From NCBI RefSeq assembly GCF_010731775.1, contig NZ_AP022590.1, positions 5,642,001 through 5,706,000 of the forward strand: a DNA stretch of 64,000 bases, in the 5' to 3' direction. Each line of letters begins with the position of its first letter. Within the stretch, counting starts at the first letter, position 1. The translations under genes were made by a program, and so were the position numbers. This document shows, piece after piece, positions 44,065 through 52,879 of the stretch. The notes beneath the pieces are model-generated. The model had not been told where the DNA came from. It worked only from the letters and a program-made list of their open reading frames with translations, and searched no databases. This DNA comes from Mycobacterium mantenii. GTDB lineage: Bacteria; Actinomycetota; Actinomycetes; Mycobacteriales; Mycobacteriaceae.

Positions 44065-44669
44065 CCGAGCCGGATGTCGTCGCGCCGAGCGTTGAGCTGG
44101 TCCAGCAGCGACTGGCCGAAACGATCGCGGTCAAGCAGCAAATGCAGCAGGGCGACGCCGCCGCACAAACCGTCGAGGTCGCGCGGGTGATGATCAGCGC
44201 GCTGCGCGCGGGCGGAAAGGTGATCTTCTTCGGCAACGGTGGGTCCGCGCAGGACGCCGGCCATCTGGCCGCCGAACTCATGGGCCGCTTCGCTTTTGAC
44301 CGTCCCGGCCTGGCGGCGCTCAGCCTGCCCGACGCCACGGCCGCGATCACCGCGATCGGCAACGACTATTCCTACGACGAGGTGTTCGCCCGCCAGGTCC
44401 TGGCCGCCGGGCGTGCCGGTGACGTGGTGATCGGGCTGACCACATCGGGCAACTCTCCCAACGTGGTTCGCGCGCTCGAGGCGGCCGGTCAGGCGGGGAT
44501 GACGACCGTGGCGCTCACCGGCGCCCGCGGCGGCAAGGTGGCCGACGTCGCCGAAATCTGCATCCGGGTGCCCAGCCACGACACCGGGCGGATCCAGGAG
44601 GCATGCCTGCACCTGGGCCACTCCATCTGCGAAATGGTCGAAGCCGCACTGTTTCCCAGGCCGTCCTGA
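44061..44669 (+). CDS. gmhA: Sedoheptulose-7-phosphate isomerase
   Basis: The 202-residue SIS-domain enzyme converts sedoheptulose-7-P to D-glycero-manno-heptose-7-P. The motifs are FFGNGGSAQDAGHLAAELMG, LTTSGNSPNVVRAL and a C-terminal HLGHSICEMVE. ATG 44061 overlaps the hddA TGA (ATGA); ATG 44052 is an in-frame alternative. It is the first step of the heptose pathway whose other enzymes flank it. Confidence 0.93.
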   Translation: MTEPDVVAPSVELVQQRLAETIAVKQQMQQGDAAAQTVEVARVMISALRAGGKVIFFGNGGSAQDAGHLAAELMGRFAFDRPGLAALSLPDATAAITAIGNDYSYDEVFARQVLAAGRAGDVVIGLTTSGNSPNVVRALEAAGQAGMTTVALTGARGGKVADVAEICIRVPSHDTGRIQEACLHLGHSICEMVEAALFPRPS

Positions 44670-44677
44670 CATCGACG

Positions 44678-45232
44678 ATGGCCGCGCCCGAGCTGCGCAA
44701 CGTGCGCACCGTCTTCCTGGACCGCGACGGCACGATCAACGTCAAGGCCGCCGAGGGGGAGTACGTCCGGTCACCCGCCGAGCTGGTGCTGCTGCCGGGT
44801 GCGGCCGCGGCGGTGGCCGCGCTGAACGCCGCGGGCCTGCGCACCGTGTTGGTGACCAACCAGCGTTGGCTCTCCGAAAAGGCCTCCGAGCCAGCACATT
44901 TCGCCGCCGTCCAGCGGCGCCTGGAAGAGCTGCTGGCCGGCCACGGCGCCCGGCTCGATGCCGCCTATCACTGTCCGCACGCGGCCGGCAGCTGTGACTG
45001 TCGCAAGCCGCTCGCCGGGATGTTGGTGCGTGCTTCGCAAGAGCACGACTTCGATTTGGCCGAGTCGGTGATCATCGGGGACAGCGACAGCGACATGTTG
45101 GCGGGCAGGGCGGCCGGAGCGGTGACCATCCTGCTCCGCTCGGGTCCTGCGGCGTCCGCGGATGCGGACGTCGTGGTCGACGACCTGGCGACCGCCGTCG
45201 AGCTCATCGTGAATGCTCAAGCGGCGCACTAG
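44678..45232 (+). CDS. gmhB: D,D-heptose 1,7-bisphosphate phosphatase
   Basis: The 184-residue HAD-IIIA phosphatase has the nucleophile motif FLDRDGTIN, the zinc loop YHCPHAAGSCDCRKP (Cys-x-His and Cys-x-Cys), and GDSDSDMLAG. It removes the 7-phosphate from heptose-1,7-bisphosphate. It starts 8 bases after gmhA. Its stop overlaps the convergent glycosyltransferase stop by 4 bases. Confidence 0.92.
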   Translation: MAAPELRNVRTVFLDRDGTINVKAAEGEYVRSPAELVLLPGAAAAVAALNAAGLRTVLVTNQRWLSEKASEPAHFAAVQRRLEELLAGHGARLDAAYHCPHAAGSCDCRKPLAGMLVRASQEHDFDLAESVIIGDSDSDMLAGRAAGAVTILLRSGPAASADADVVVDDLATAVELIVNAQAAH

Positions 45233-46080
45233 CTTCGGGTAAGTCGGTGGGCCGCCGAGCGGGCCACCAACGCGAGCGCGAACGGCAGATCGTCGCGCAG
45301 ATACCGGCGGGCAAGCCGCCGCGGCTCGAGCGCCAGCCGGTGTAGCCACTCGAACCCGAGCCGCTGCATCAGCGGCGATGCCCTGCGGACCACACCGGCG
45401 GTCATCGCGATGCCGCCACCACACGCCAAGAACCACGCGCCCGGCAATTCCCGGCGCAGCTGTTCGATGAGGCGTTCCTGGCGAGGGAAGCCCAAGCCGA
45501 CAAACACCAGATCGGGTGCCGCGCTGACGACGTCGGCCATCGCCCGTCGCGTCCCTTCCTCGGTGTCGTCGAAGCCGAACTCCGGTGACTGCGTGCCGGC
45601 GACATGGAGGTCAGGGCACCGCGCCGCCAGCGCCTCGGCCGCCCGCTGGGGCACCCCGCCGGCGCCTCCGAACAGATACACCGACTTACCGTCCGCGGCC
45701 GCCGCCGCGCTCAGGGGGAGAATCAGCGACGAGCCGGCGACACGCTCGGGCAGCCTCTCGCCCCTGGCGCGCGCGGCCCACACCAGTGGCATCCCGTCGG
45801 CCACCACGAGGGAGCCCCGGGCTATCAGTTCGGCCAGCGCCGCATCCCGGCTGGCCGCCACGGCCACGTCGATGTTCACCGGGATGATTGAGCCGCCCTG
45901 GCCGGTCGCCCAGGCCGCGCGCGCGCTGTCGACCACGTCCTGTTGCGTCAGCGCGTCGAACCAAAGATCGCCCACCTGAATCTTGGTTGGCCCCACACCG
46001 GCCGACTTCGGTGAAATGACCTCGGACCTCCATCCGGCGCGATCGCCCGTGCCGCAGGCAACGCTTGACCCGAACATCAT
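45229..46080 (-). CDS. WecG/TagA/CpsF-family glycosyltransferase (GT26)
   Basis: The 283-residue protein has the GT26 marks SLVVADGMPLVW (catalytic Asp), YLFGGAGGVPQRAAEALA and FVGLGFPRQERLI. Relatives transfer N-acetylmannosamine(-uronate) to lipid-linked GlcNAc at the inner membrane. The C-terminal basic helices RRLARRYLRDDLPFA are typical for membrane attachment. Two adjacent ATG codons are possible starts (46080, 46077). It may use a sugar related to the adjacent heptose pathway; this is inference. Confidence 0.88.
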   Translation of the reverse strand: MMFGSSVACGTGDRAGWRSEVISPKSAGVGPTKIQVGDLWFDALTQQDVVDSARAAWATGQGGSIIPVNIDVAVAASRDAALAELIARGSLVVADGMPLVWAARARGERLPERVAGSSLILPLSAAAAADGKSVYLFGGAGGVPQRAAEALAARCPDLHVAGTQSPEFGFDDTEEGTRRAMADVVSAAPDLVFVGLGFPRQERLIEQLRRELPGAWFLACGGGIAMTAGVVRRASPLMQRLGFEWLHRLALEPRRLARRYLRDDLPFALALVARSAAHRLTRS

Positions 46081-46200
46081 GCCGGACGTCGCCCCGACGG
46101 ATCCCGCGTTTGGGCCGCGGATCCTTGCCCGAGCCGCAGCCCTGCTCATAACCTGGGCAACATCCGACCGCGACCGGGAAGCTTCGGCCTGGTGCGGTAA

Positions 46201-47271
<1,071 letters not shown>

Positions 47272-47484
47272 GTCCCGGCGCTGGGTCTCCCGCCGGGTTC
47301 CGGTGCGCCAACGGCGGCCAGCCCCAGCACCATTAGGTGACTTCCGAATCCGCTGGCGCAGGCGCTAGCACGTTCGAGAATCAGGTGGTCCTTTCCCGGC
47401 CACTCGTCTGACGATGTGGTTCCGCCCACCGCGGCGCTGGTGTGGGAAGCCGGGCACGGTCGCGTTTTGTGCTATCAACTCCTC

Positions 47485-48174
47485 ATGCGGCCGTTCCGGA
47501 TTGGCCCGGCGTCGATTCTGGTGCTCACGACGGTGATCGCCGCCTGCGGTCACTCATCCGCACGCGCACCGTCGGCCACTTCCACGAGATCCGCTCCGAC
47601 GAGCGCCGTTGCCGTCAACCCCGCCAACATCAAACGGGTCGTTCGCGACCTGCCGCCCGGTTACGAGGTGACCACCGGAATCCCCAGCGCGGCTTCACCG
47701 AGGGTGATCTGGAGCCTGGGCGATGACTTACAGGCCAAGCCGGCCAAATGCGGGGCCCTGGCCGACCCCGGCAACGGGCGCGACCAGTCGGCGCAGGGCG
47801 TGTCGGGTTCGGGGAGCGGCGGCATCGTGGACGCGGTGGTGGTGGCTTTGCCGGGGCCGGTCGATTTCCCGGCGGACCTGGTCACCGCGTGTGCCCAATG
47901 GGCGGAGACCGCCGGGCGCACCGTGGTACACATCCACCTCACCGACCCGCCGCACATCGACGGCGCCGAAACCGTCGGCATGGTGGCCGACGTCAGGTCC
48001 TCCGTCGAATCGGGCACCGAAATAGATTCGCGCACCTACACATTCACCGCCTATCTGGGCAACTACTACGCGTTCACCACGCTGACCACCGACCCGGGTT
48101 CGGCGCTTCCGGTGCTGCCACCGGAATTCGCCGCGGATCTGCTCGCCAAAACGGTGTCCACGTTGCGCAGTTGA
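47485..48174 (+). CDS. DUF5642-like lipoprotein (Rv0999 locus)
   Basis: The 229-residue secreted lipoprotein has signal MRPFRIGPASILVLTTVIA followed by a lipobox-like VIAAC with Cys near residue 21. A Ser/Thr/Pro linker and a globular domain with one cysteine pair (AKCGALA and TACAQW) follow. The fold is shared with the next gene. The function is unknown; sensor- or chaperone-like roles are only guesses. Confidence 0.8.
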   Translation: MRPFRIGPASILVLTTVIAACGHSSARAPSATSTRSAPTSAVAVNPANIKRVVRDLPPGYEVTTGIPSAASPRVIWSLGDDLQAKPAKCGALADPGNGRDQSAQGVSGSGSGGIVDAVVVALPGPVDFPADLVTACAQWAETAGRTVVHIHLTDPPHIDGAETVGMVADVRSSVESGTEIDSRTYTFTAYLGNYYAFTTLTTDPGSALPVLPPEFAADLLAKTVSTLRS

Positions 48175-48201
48175 GCTACCCGCTTGGGTAGATTGGCCAC
48201 G

Positions 48202-48852
48202 ATGTCCAAGATGTTGCTCGCGGTCGCGGCTGCCTGCGTCCTGGCCGGCTGCTCATCGGCCACCCACTCGGCGAAGGTCGACATCAACAAGGTCGTCGAC
48301 GTGAAGTCCAGCTTTGGGCCCGAGTACAAGGTCAACGACATCAGCGAACGCGGCATCGATCCCAAGCTGCTGGCCGGCCGGAAACTGCCCGACGGGTTGA
48401 AATTCGACCCCGCGAACTGCGCGAAAGTGGCGGCCGGACCGGACATGCCGGCGGACCTGCAGGGCAACATGTCCGCGGTCACCGCCGAGGGCCGCGGCAA
48501 CCGGTTCGTGGTGATCGCGCTGGAGACTTCAAAAGCGTTGCCGTTCAACGATCCCGGAAAGGACTGCAACAAGGTGACCTTCGCCGGCCCGCAGATGCGG
48601 GGCGGTGTCCAGGTGGTCGACGTGCCGCAGATCGACAGCGCCCGCACGCTGGGCGTGCATCGCGTCATGCAGGCGCTGACGCCCGGGGGGCCACGCACCG
48701 GCGAGCTCTACGACTATTCAGCCTCGTTCGGCGACTACCAGGTGATCGTCATCGCCAACCCGCTGGTGGTTCCCGATCAGCCCGTCGCTCCGGTCGACAC
48801 CCAACGCGCGCGCGATTTGCTCGTCAATGCGGTGACGGCGGTGCGTACCTGA
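48202..48852 (+). CDS. DUF5642-like lipoprotein, paralogue of the preceding gene
   Basis: The 216-residue lipoprotein has signal MSKMLLAVAAACVLAGC with lipobox LAGC. The mature domain (VVDVKSSFGPEYKVNDISER, NCAKVAAG, DCNKVTF) matches the domain plan of the upstream gene. It starts 27 bases after it, a tandem duplicate. An IS481-family element lies just downstream. Confidence 0.8.
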   Translation: MSKMLLAVAAACVLAGCSSATHSAKVDINKVVDVKSSFGPEYKVNDISERGIDPKLLAGRKLPDGLKFDPANCAKVAAGPDMPADLQGNMSAVTAEGRGNRFVVIALETSKALPFNDPGKDCNKVTFAGPQMRGGVQVVDVPQIDSARTLGVHRVMQALTPGGPRTGELYDYSASFGDYQVIVIANPLVVPDQPVAPVDTQRARDLLVNAVTAVRT

Positions 48853-48868
48853 CTCTGGCTCGAGCGCC

Positions 48869-48874
48869 GCTAGC
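48869..48874. repeat. Target-site duplication of the IS, left (GCTAGC)
   Basis: GCTAGC is repeated at 49975-49980 directly outside the other IS end. IS481 elements prefer NCTAGN targets and duplicate six bases. This copy supplies the transposase stop codon. Confidence 0.8.
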
Positions 48875-49856
48875 TGTAGGAGGTCACCACGTTGGTGACG
48901 CCGGTGGTGAGTCGTGATGCTGGTGGCTGGCCGTCGGCGGCAGAGTGTGGTCGATGGTAGTTGAAGTGGATGTTCCAGACCTTGAGTGCCTCGCTGCGTT
49001 GGGATTCTGAGGTCCAGGTGCGGGCGTAGAGGAATTCTTCGGCCAGGATGCGGTGATATCTCTCTACCTTGCCGTTGTGGCGCGGGGTGTAGGGCGTGAT
49101 GCGCTGGTGGCGTGCGCCGTGCAGGACGTGGGCGAAGTCGCGGGCGCGGTAGCAGGAGCCGTTGTCGGTGACAATCCGTTGGATGCGGTCGATCCCGTGC
49201 GCAGCGAACCAGACCCGGGAACGGTGCATAAATCCGATTGCTGTGATTGCCTTTTCATCGGTGAGCGCTTCGGTGTAAGTCAATCGGGAGTAGCCGTCCA
49301 CCGCGGAATGCAGATAGACATAGCCGGCGCGGGCCGCTCGCGAGGCTCTGCCCTGGGCGCTGTTCTTGCCGTGCACCCGCCACCCACCACCGTCGGGGAT
49401 GCGGCCGACCTTCTTGACGTCGACGTGCACCATGTGCCCGGGGCAGCGAGCGATGATGCGTTGCGGTACTCGATTCAGATCCCCGCTGGGGTCAAGGAAC
49501 TTGCGCCGATTGAGCCCCAAGGTCACCAGCTGCCGGCTCACGGTGCGCCGGCCGATCACGATGCCGCGTGCATTGAGTTCGAATGCGATCCGCGTTGCCG
49601 ACCACTTGCGGCCTCGGCGCATCGCCTCGATCACACTGATGACCTCAGCCGCAGTGGCCGTGGGCTGCCCTACCGGCGCCGACGAGCGGTCGTATAGGCC
49701 GAGTTCGCCGAACCGTCGGAACCGGTTGACCCACTTGGAGGCACACGCCCGCGAGATCCCCATCTCAGCAGCTACGTGGGCAATGGGACGGTCAACGCAG
49801 CGGGCAACGAGGCGGCGACGGCCTTCAACGGACAACGGAGCATTACCGTGGGTCAT
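48870..49856 (-). CDS. IS481-family DDE transposase
   Basis: The 328-residue transposase has an N-terminal helix-turn-helix (VAAEMGISRACASKWVNRF) and an integrase core. The catalytic triad is Asp in MVHVDVKKVG, Asp in IVTDNGSCYRA, and Glu in NGKVERYHRIL. The frame is complete. Its TAG stop (48870-48872) is not in the element but in the duplicated target site GCTAGC. Confidence 0.93.
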   Translation of the reverse strand: MTHGNAPLSVEGRRRLVARCVDRPIAHVAAEMGISRACASKWVNRFRRFGELGLYDRSSAPVGQPTATAAEVISVIEAMRRGRKWSATRIAFELNARGIVIGRRTVSRQLVTLGLNRRKFLDPSGDLNRVPQRIIARCPGHMVHVDVKKVGRIPDGGGWRVHGKNSAQGRASRAARAGYVYLHSAVDGYSRLTYTEALTDEKAITAIGFMHRSRVWFAAHGIDRIQRIVTDNGSCYRARDFAHVLHGARHQRITPYTPRHNGKVERYHRILAEEFLYARTWTSESQRSEALKVWNIHFNYHRPHSAADGQPPASRLTTGVTNVVTSYS

Positions 49857-49974
49857 GGACGGGTTCCTTCAGGTTCAGGACGAGGGGTTTGGCGATTTCT
49901 CATCCTGCCGCCGAAGGACCCGTCCTCCTCACATCCCGACCATGTCGGCGTCTACAACGTCATGACCCGCAACA
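48875..49974. mobile_element. IS481-family insertion sequence, 1100 bases
   Basis: Terminal inverted repeats begin TGTAGGAGGTCACCACGTTG (left) and TGTTGCGGGTCATGACGTTG (right, minus strand), matching at 22 of the first 29 bases. A 6-base GCTAGC duplication flanks the element. One intact transposase fills it, so it appears recent and potentially active. It sits exactly at the alkB stop codon. Confidence 0.88.
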
Positions 49975-49980
49975 GCTAGC
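49975..49980. repeat. Target-site duplication of the IS, right (GCTAGC)
   Basis: This partner of 48869-48874 contains, on the minus strand, the native TAG stop of alkB (49976-49978), so the insertion left the alkB reading frame intact. Confidence 0.8.
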
Positions 49981-50593
49981 GCACGCCGCGCGGCCGGAAC
50001 TGAATACTCACCCGCGGGCCGACGGATGCCGTCGTCTTGGGCACGGCGTGCTCCCAGGTGCGTTGGCATGACCCGCCCATCACCAGCAGATCGCCATGCG
50101 CCTGTGGCAGCCGCAGCGAGGGGCCGCCGCCGCGGCGGCGCAGCGCGAAGGAGCGGGTGGCGCCCAGGCTGACGATCGCCACCATGGTGTCCTCGGAACT
50201 GCTGCGGCCGATTGTGTCGCCATGCCAGGCCACGCTGTCCGAGCCGTCGCGATAGCAACACAGCCCGACCGTGGTGAACGGCTCACCGAGCTCGCCGGCG
50301 TAGATGTCGTTGAGCCGCCGACGCAGCCGGGACAACTCCGGATGCGGCGGCTCGGCCACCGTGAGGTCATGAAAGCTCACCAGCCGAGGCACGTCGACGA
50401 CCCGGTCGTACATCTGCCGGCGCTCCTCGCGCCACGGCACCGTCGACAGCAGGGCGTCGAGCAGGTCATCGGCATCGGTGAGCCAGCCGGCGCGGATCTC
50501 GATGAACGCGCCGTCGCCGAGTTGTCTGCGCTCGGTGTGCTGGAACAGGGAGCCTTGGACCGCGATCTCCACGCGACCGAGTTTATCGCACAT
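49976..50593 (-). CDS. AlkB-like 2-oxoglutarate/Fe(II) dioxygenase
   Basis: The 205-residue protein has the iron ligands His-x-Asp in AWHGDTIG and His in TWEHAVPK, and the 2-oxoglutarate Arg in RVSIQFRPRG. AlkB proteins demethylate alkylated bases by oxidation. Length equals Rv1000c. Its stop codon is shared with the IS target duplication, and any downstream 3' UTR is now IS sequence. It is divergent from arcA. Confidence 0.92.
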   Translation of the reverse strand: MCDKLGRVEIAVQGSLFQHTERRQLGDGAFIEIRAGWLTDADDLLDALLSTVPWREERRQMYDRVVDVPRLVSFHDLTVAEPPHPELSRLRRRLNDIYAGELGEPFTTVGLCCYRDGSDSVAWHGDTIGRSSSEDTMVAIVSLGATRSFALRRRGGGPSLRLPQAHGDLLVMGGSCQRTWEHAVPKTTASVGPRVSIQFRPRGVR

Positions 50594-50654
50594 TCGTTCG
50601 ATGGCGTGGGGGCGCGCGACGGGCGTGTACCGCGACCGGGCGCCCCGGCGCCGC

Positions 50655-50660
50655 TACGGT
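50655..50660 (+). promoter_or_regulatory. -10 hexamer TACGGT for leaderless arcA
   Basis: TACGGT is followed after 6 nt by the GTG at 50667. Confidence 0.45.
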
Positions 50661-50666
50661 TGAGCT

Positions 50667-51878
50667 GTGGGTGTTGTTGAGCTGGGCACCAATTCCGAGG
50701 TCGGCGCGCTGCGCGTGGTCATCCTGCACCGCCCCGGCCCCGAGCTGCTCCGGCTCAACCCCCGCAACGTCGACCAACTGCTGTTCGACGGCCTGCCGTG
50801 GGTCGCCCGCGCGCAAGACGAGCACGACCGGTTCTCCGCGCTGTTGCGGTCGCGCGGGGTTGAGGTGCTGCTGCTGTCGGACCTGCTCACCGAGGCGCTG
50901 ACGCACAGCGGGGCCGCCCGCATGCAGGGCGTCGCGGCCGCCGTCGACGCGCGACGACTCGGAGGGCCGTTGGCGCAAGAACTTTCGGCGTACCTGCGGG
51001 GACTCGAGCCGGCCCGGCTGGCCCAGGTGCTGATGGCCGGCATGACGTTCAACGAGCTGCCCGCCGACACCCGGACCGACGTCTCGTTGGTGCTGCGCAT
51101 GCATCACGGCGGCGATTTCGTCATCGACCCCCTGCCCAACCTGGTGTTCACCCGCGACTCGTCGATCTGGATCGGTCGCCGGGTGGTGATCCCGACGCTG
51201 GCGCTGCGCGCCCGCGTCCGCGAGGCGTCGCTGACCGATCTGATCTATGCCCATCACCCGCGGTTCACCGGCGTGCGGCGTGCCTACGAGTCGCGCACCG
51301 CGCCGGTCGAGGGTGGTGACGTGCTGCTGCTGGCACCGGGCGTGGTCGCCGTCGGGGTGGGGGAGCGGACCACGCCGGCCGGTGCGGAAGCGTTGGCCCG
51401 CAGCCTGTTTGACGACGACCTGGCCAACACGGTGCTCGCGGTGCCGATCGCGCAGCGGCGCGCCCAGATGCATCTGGACACGGTGTGCACGATGGTCGAC
51501 ACCGACACGGTGGTGATGTACGCCAACATCGTCGACTCGTTGTCGGCGTTCACCATTCAGCGCACGCCCGACGGCGTCGCCATCAGCGACGAGGCCCCGT
51601 TCCTGGAGGCAGCGGCCAAGGCGATGGAGATCGACCAGCTGCGGGTCATCGATACCGGGCTGGATCCCGTCGTCGCCGAACGCGAGCAGTGGGACGACGG
51701 CAACAACACGCTGGCGCTGGCGCCGGGCGTGGTGGTCGCCTATGAGCGCAACGTGCAGACCAACATTCGCCTGCAGGACGCCGGCATCGAGGTGCTGACC
51801 ATCGCAGGATCGGAATTGGGCACCGGCCGCGGCGGTCCGCGGTGCATGTCCTGCCCCGTCGCTCGCGATCTGCTGTAG
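50667..51878 (+). CDS. arcA: Arginine deiminase
   Basis: The 403-residue enzyme hydrolyses arginine to citrulline and ammonia. Motifs are [11 protein letters not shown], the His/Asp region [13 protein letters not shown], and the catalytic Cys in [12 protein letters not shown]. No arcB or arcC neighbours are present, as in M. tuberculosis Rv1001. A TACGGT hexamer 6 nt upstream supports the GTG start. Confidence 0.95.
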   Translation: MGVVELGTNSEVGALRVVILHRPGPELLRLNPRNVDQLLFDGLPWVARAQDEHDRFSALLRSRGVEVLLLSDLLTEALTHSGAARMQGVAAAVDARRLGGPLAQELSAYLRGLEPARLAQVLMAGMTFNELPADTRTDVSLVLRMHHGGDFVIDPLPNLVFTRDSSIWIGRRVVIPTLALRARVREASLTDLIYAHHPRFTGVRRAYESRTAPVEGGDVLLLAPGVVAVGVGERTTPAGAEALARSLFDDDLANTVLAVPIAQRRAQMHLDTVCTMVDTDTVVMYANIVDSLSAFTIQRTPDGVAISDEAPFLEAAAKAMEIDQLRVIDTGLDPVVAEREQWDDGNNTLALAPGVVVAYERNVQTNIRLQDAGIEVLTIAGSELGTGRGGPRCMSCPVARDLL

Positions 51879-51930
51879 CCAGACGTCGCAGTCACCGCTA
51901 CGGTTGCGTTCCGCCCGCTAGGCGCAGCCC

Positions 51931-52777
51931 TCACGGCAATCTCGGCGCAGAATGGCGCGTCAGCGCCTCGCGCACGCGTTGAACGATGAGGTTAGGTCGG
52001 TCTTCGTTGATCACCCTGATCACGTTCCAACCGAGCCGACTGATCATCTCGGCTCGGCGGATGTCTTTCACATACTGGTTTCGGTCGGTGCGATGTTGTT
52101 CGCCGTCGTACTCGACTGCCACCATCGGCTGTTCCCGACCCATATCCAGGTAAGCCACGAGGCGGCCATCGGTAACCCGGATCTGAGTAACGGGCCGGGG
52201 CAGACCGGCATCGATGAGTAAGAGCCGCAACCAACTTTCTTTGGGCGATTGCCCTCCACCGTCCATGAGCGTCAAGGCTGTTCGACACTGGCGCACGCCT
52301 CGTGCTCCTTTGTGGGTGGCGGTCAAAGGGATTGCTTCGACGGCGGTGACACCGGTGGGCGGACAACGCGTCGAGGTGGGTGACTGCTAGTGCGCTGGGT
52401 AGGTGCCGAGCGAGGTCAAACGCGGTACGCGCCAGATTGGTTACAGGCAGACCGTCCAGTTCAACGACGTCCATGGCACCGAGCCGTTCACGGCGAACGA
52501 TAATCCCGGGAGGTGGATGGTTGAACGGCCCGATGATCTCTATCGGCGTGAACTCGTCGACCCACTTGGCCCCATGGAGCGCCGCCGCCGCGCGGCTTGC
52601 GATGACTGCCCGGCGGCCGGACCACAACCACGCCCCAATGATGTTCTCCCGCAGTGACCTCGAGGCGTGTTTCGGGAGGTAGACGTTTCGGTGGACTCTC
52701 CGGTAGTTCCAACGCAATTGACCTCGCGTCATCGCCCCGCGTCCCACCGGATCGCTACCGAGAAACACCCCCGTCAC
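51931..52777 (-). pseudogene. Frameshifted DUF559 (endonuclease-like) gene
   Basis: The N-terminal part (52777 to about 52360) reads MTGVFLGSDPVGRGAMTRGQ and a typical DUF559-associated domain up to THLDALSA. The C-terminal part lies in another frame (about 52356 to 51931) with GVRQCRTALTLMDGGGQSPK and the very-short-patch-repair-like VEYDGEQHRTDRNQYVKDI. One base too many or too few near 52357-52362 (a GGGCGG run) breaks the gene. It may be real decay or a sequencing error. The last codons lie within a half palindrome (repeat A). Palindromes bracket the gene. Confidence 0.8.
51935..51948. repeat. Repeat A, half copy
   Basis: GGCAATCTCGGCGC equals the right arm of the palindrome at 18011-18075, and the match extends left through CAGCC and TCAC. 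No left arm is visible. It forms the 3' end of the DUF559 frame. Confidence 0.7.
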
Positions 52778-52809
52778 GCGCTTATGATGCGTGCCTCCAC
52801 TGACACCTC

Positions 52810-52870
52810 AGCGAGATCGCCGCCATGGTCGTGATCTGCGCGCAAGAACAGCCATGGCGGCAATCTCGGC
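52810..52870. repeat. Repeat A, variant palindromic copy
   Basis: The left arm CGAGATCGCCGCCATGG (52812-52828) and right arm CCATGGCGGCAATCTCG (52852-52868) pair with one mismatch. It lies between the DUF559 gene start and the pmt stop. Confidence 0.75.
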
Positions 52871-52879
52871 CAACGAGAA

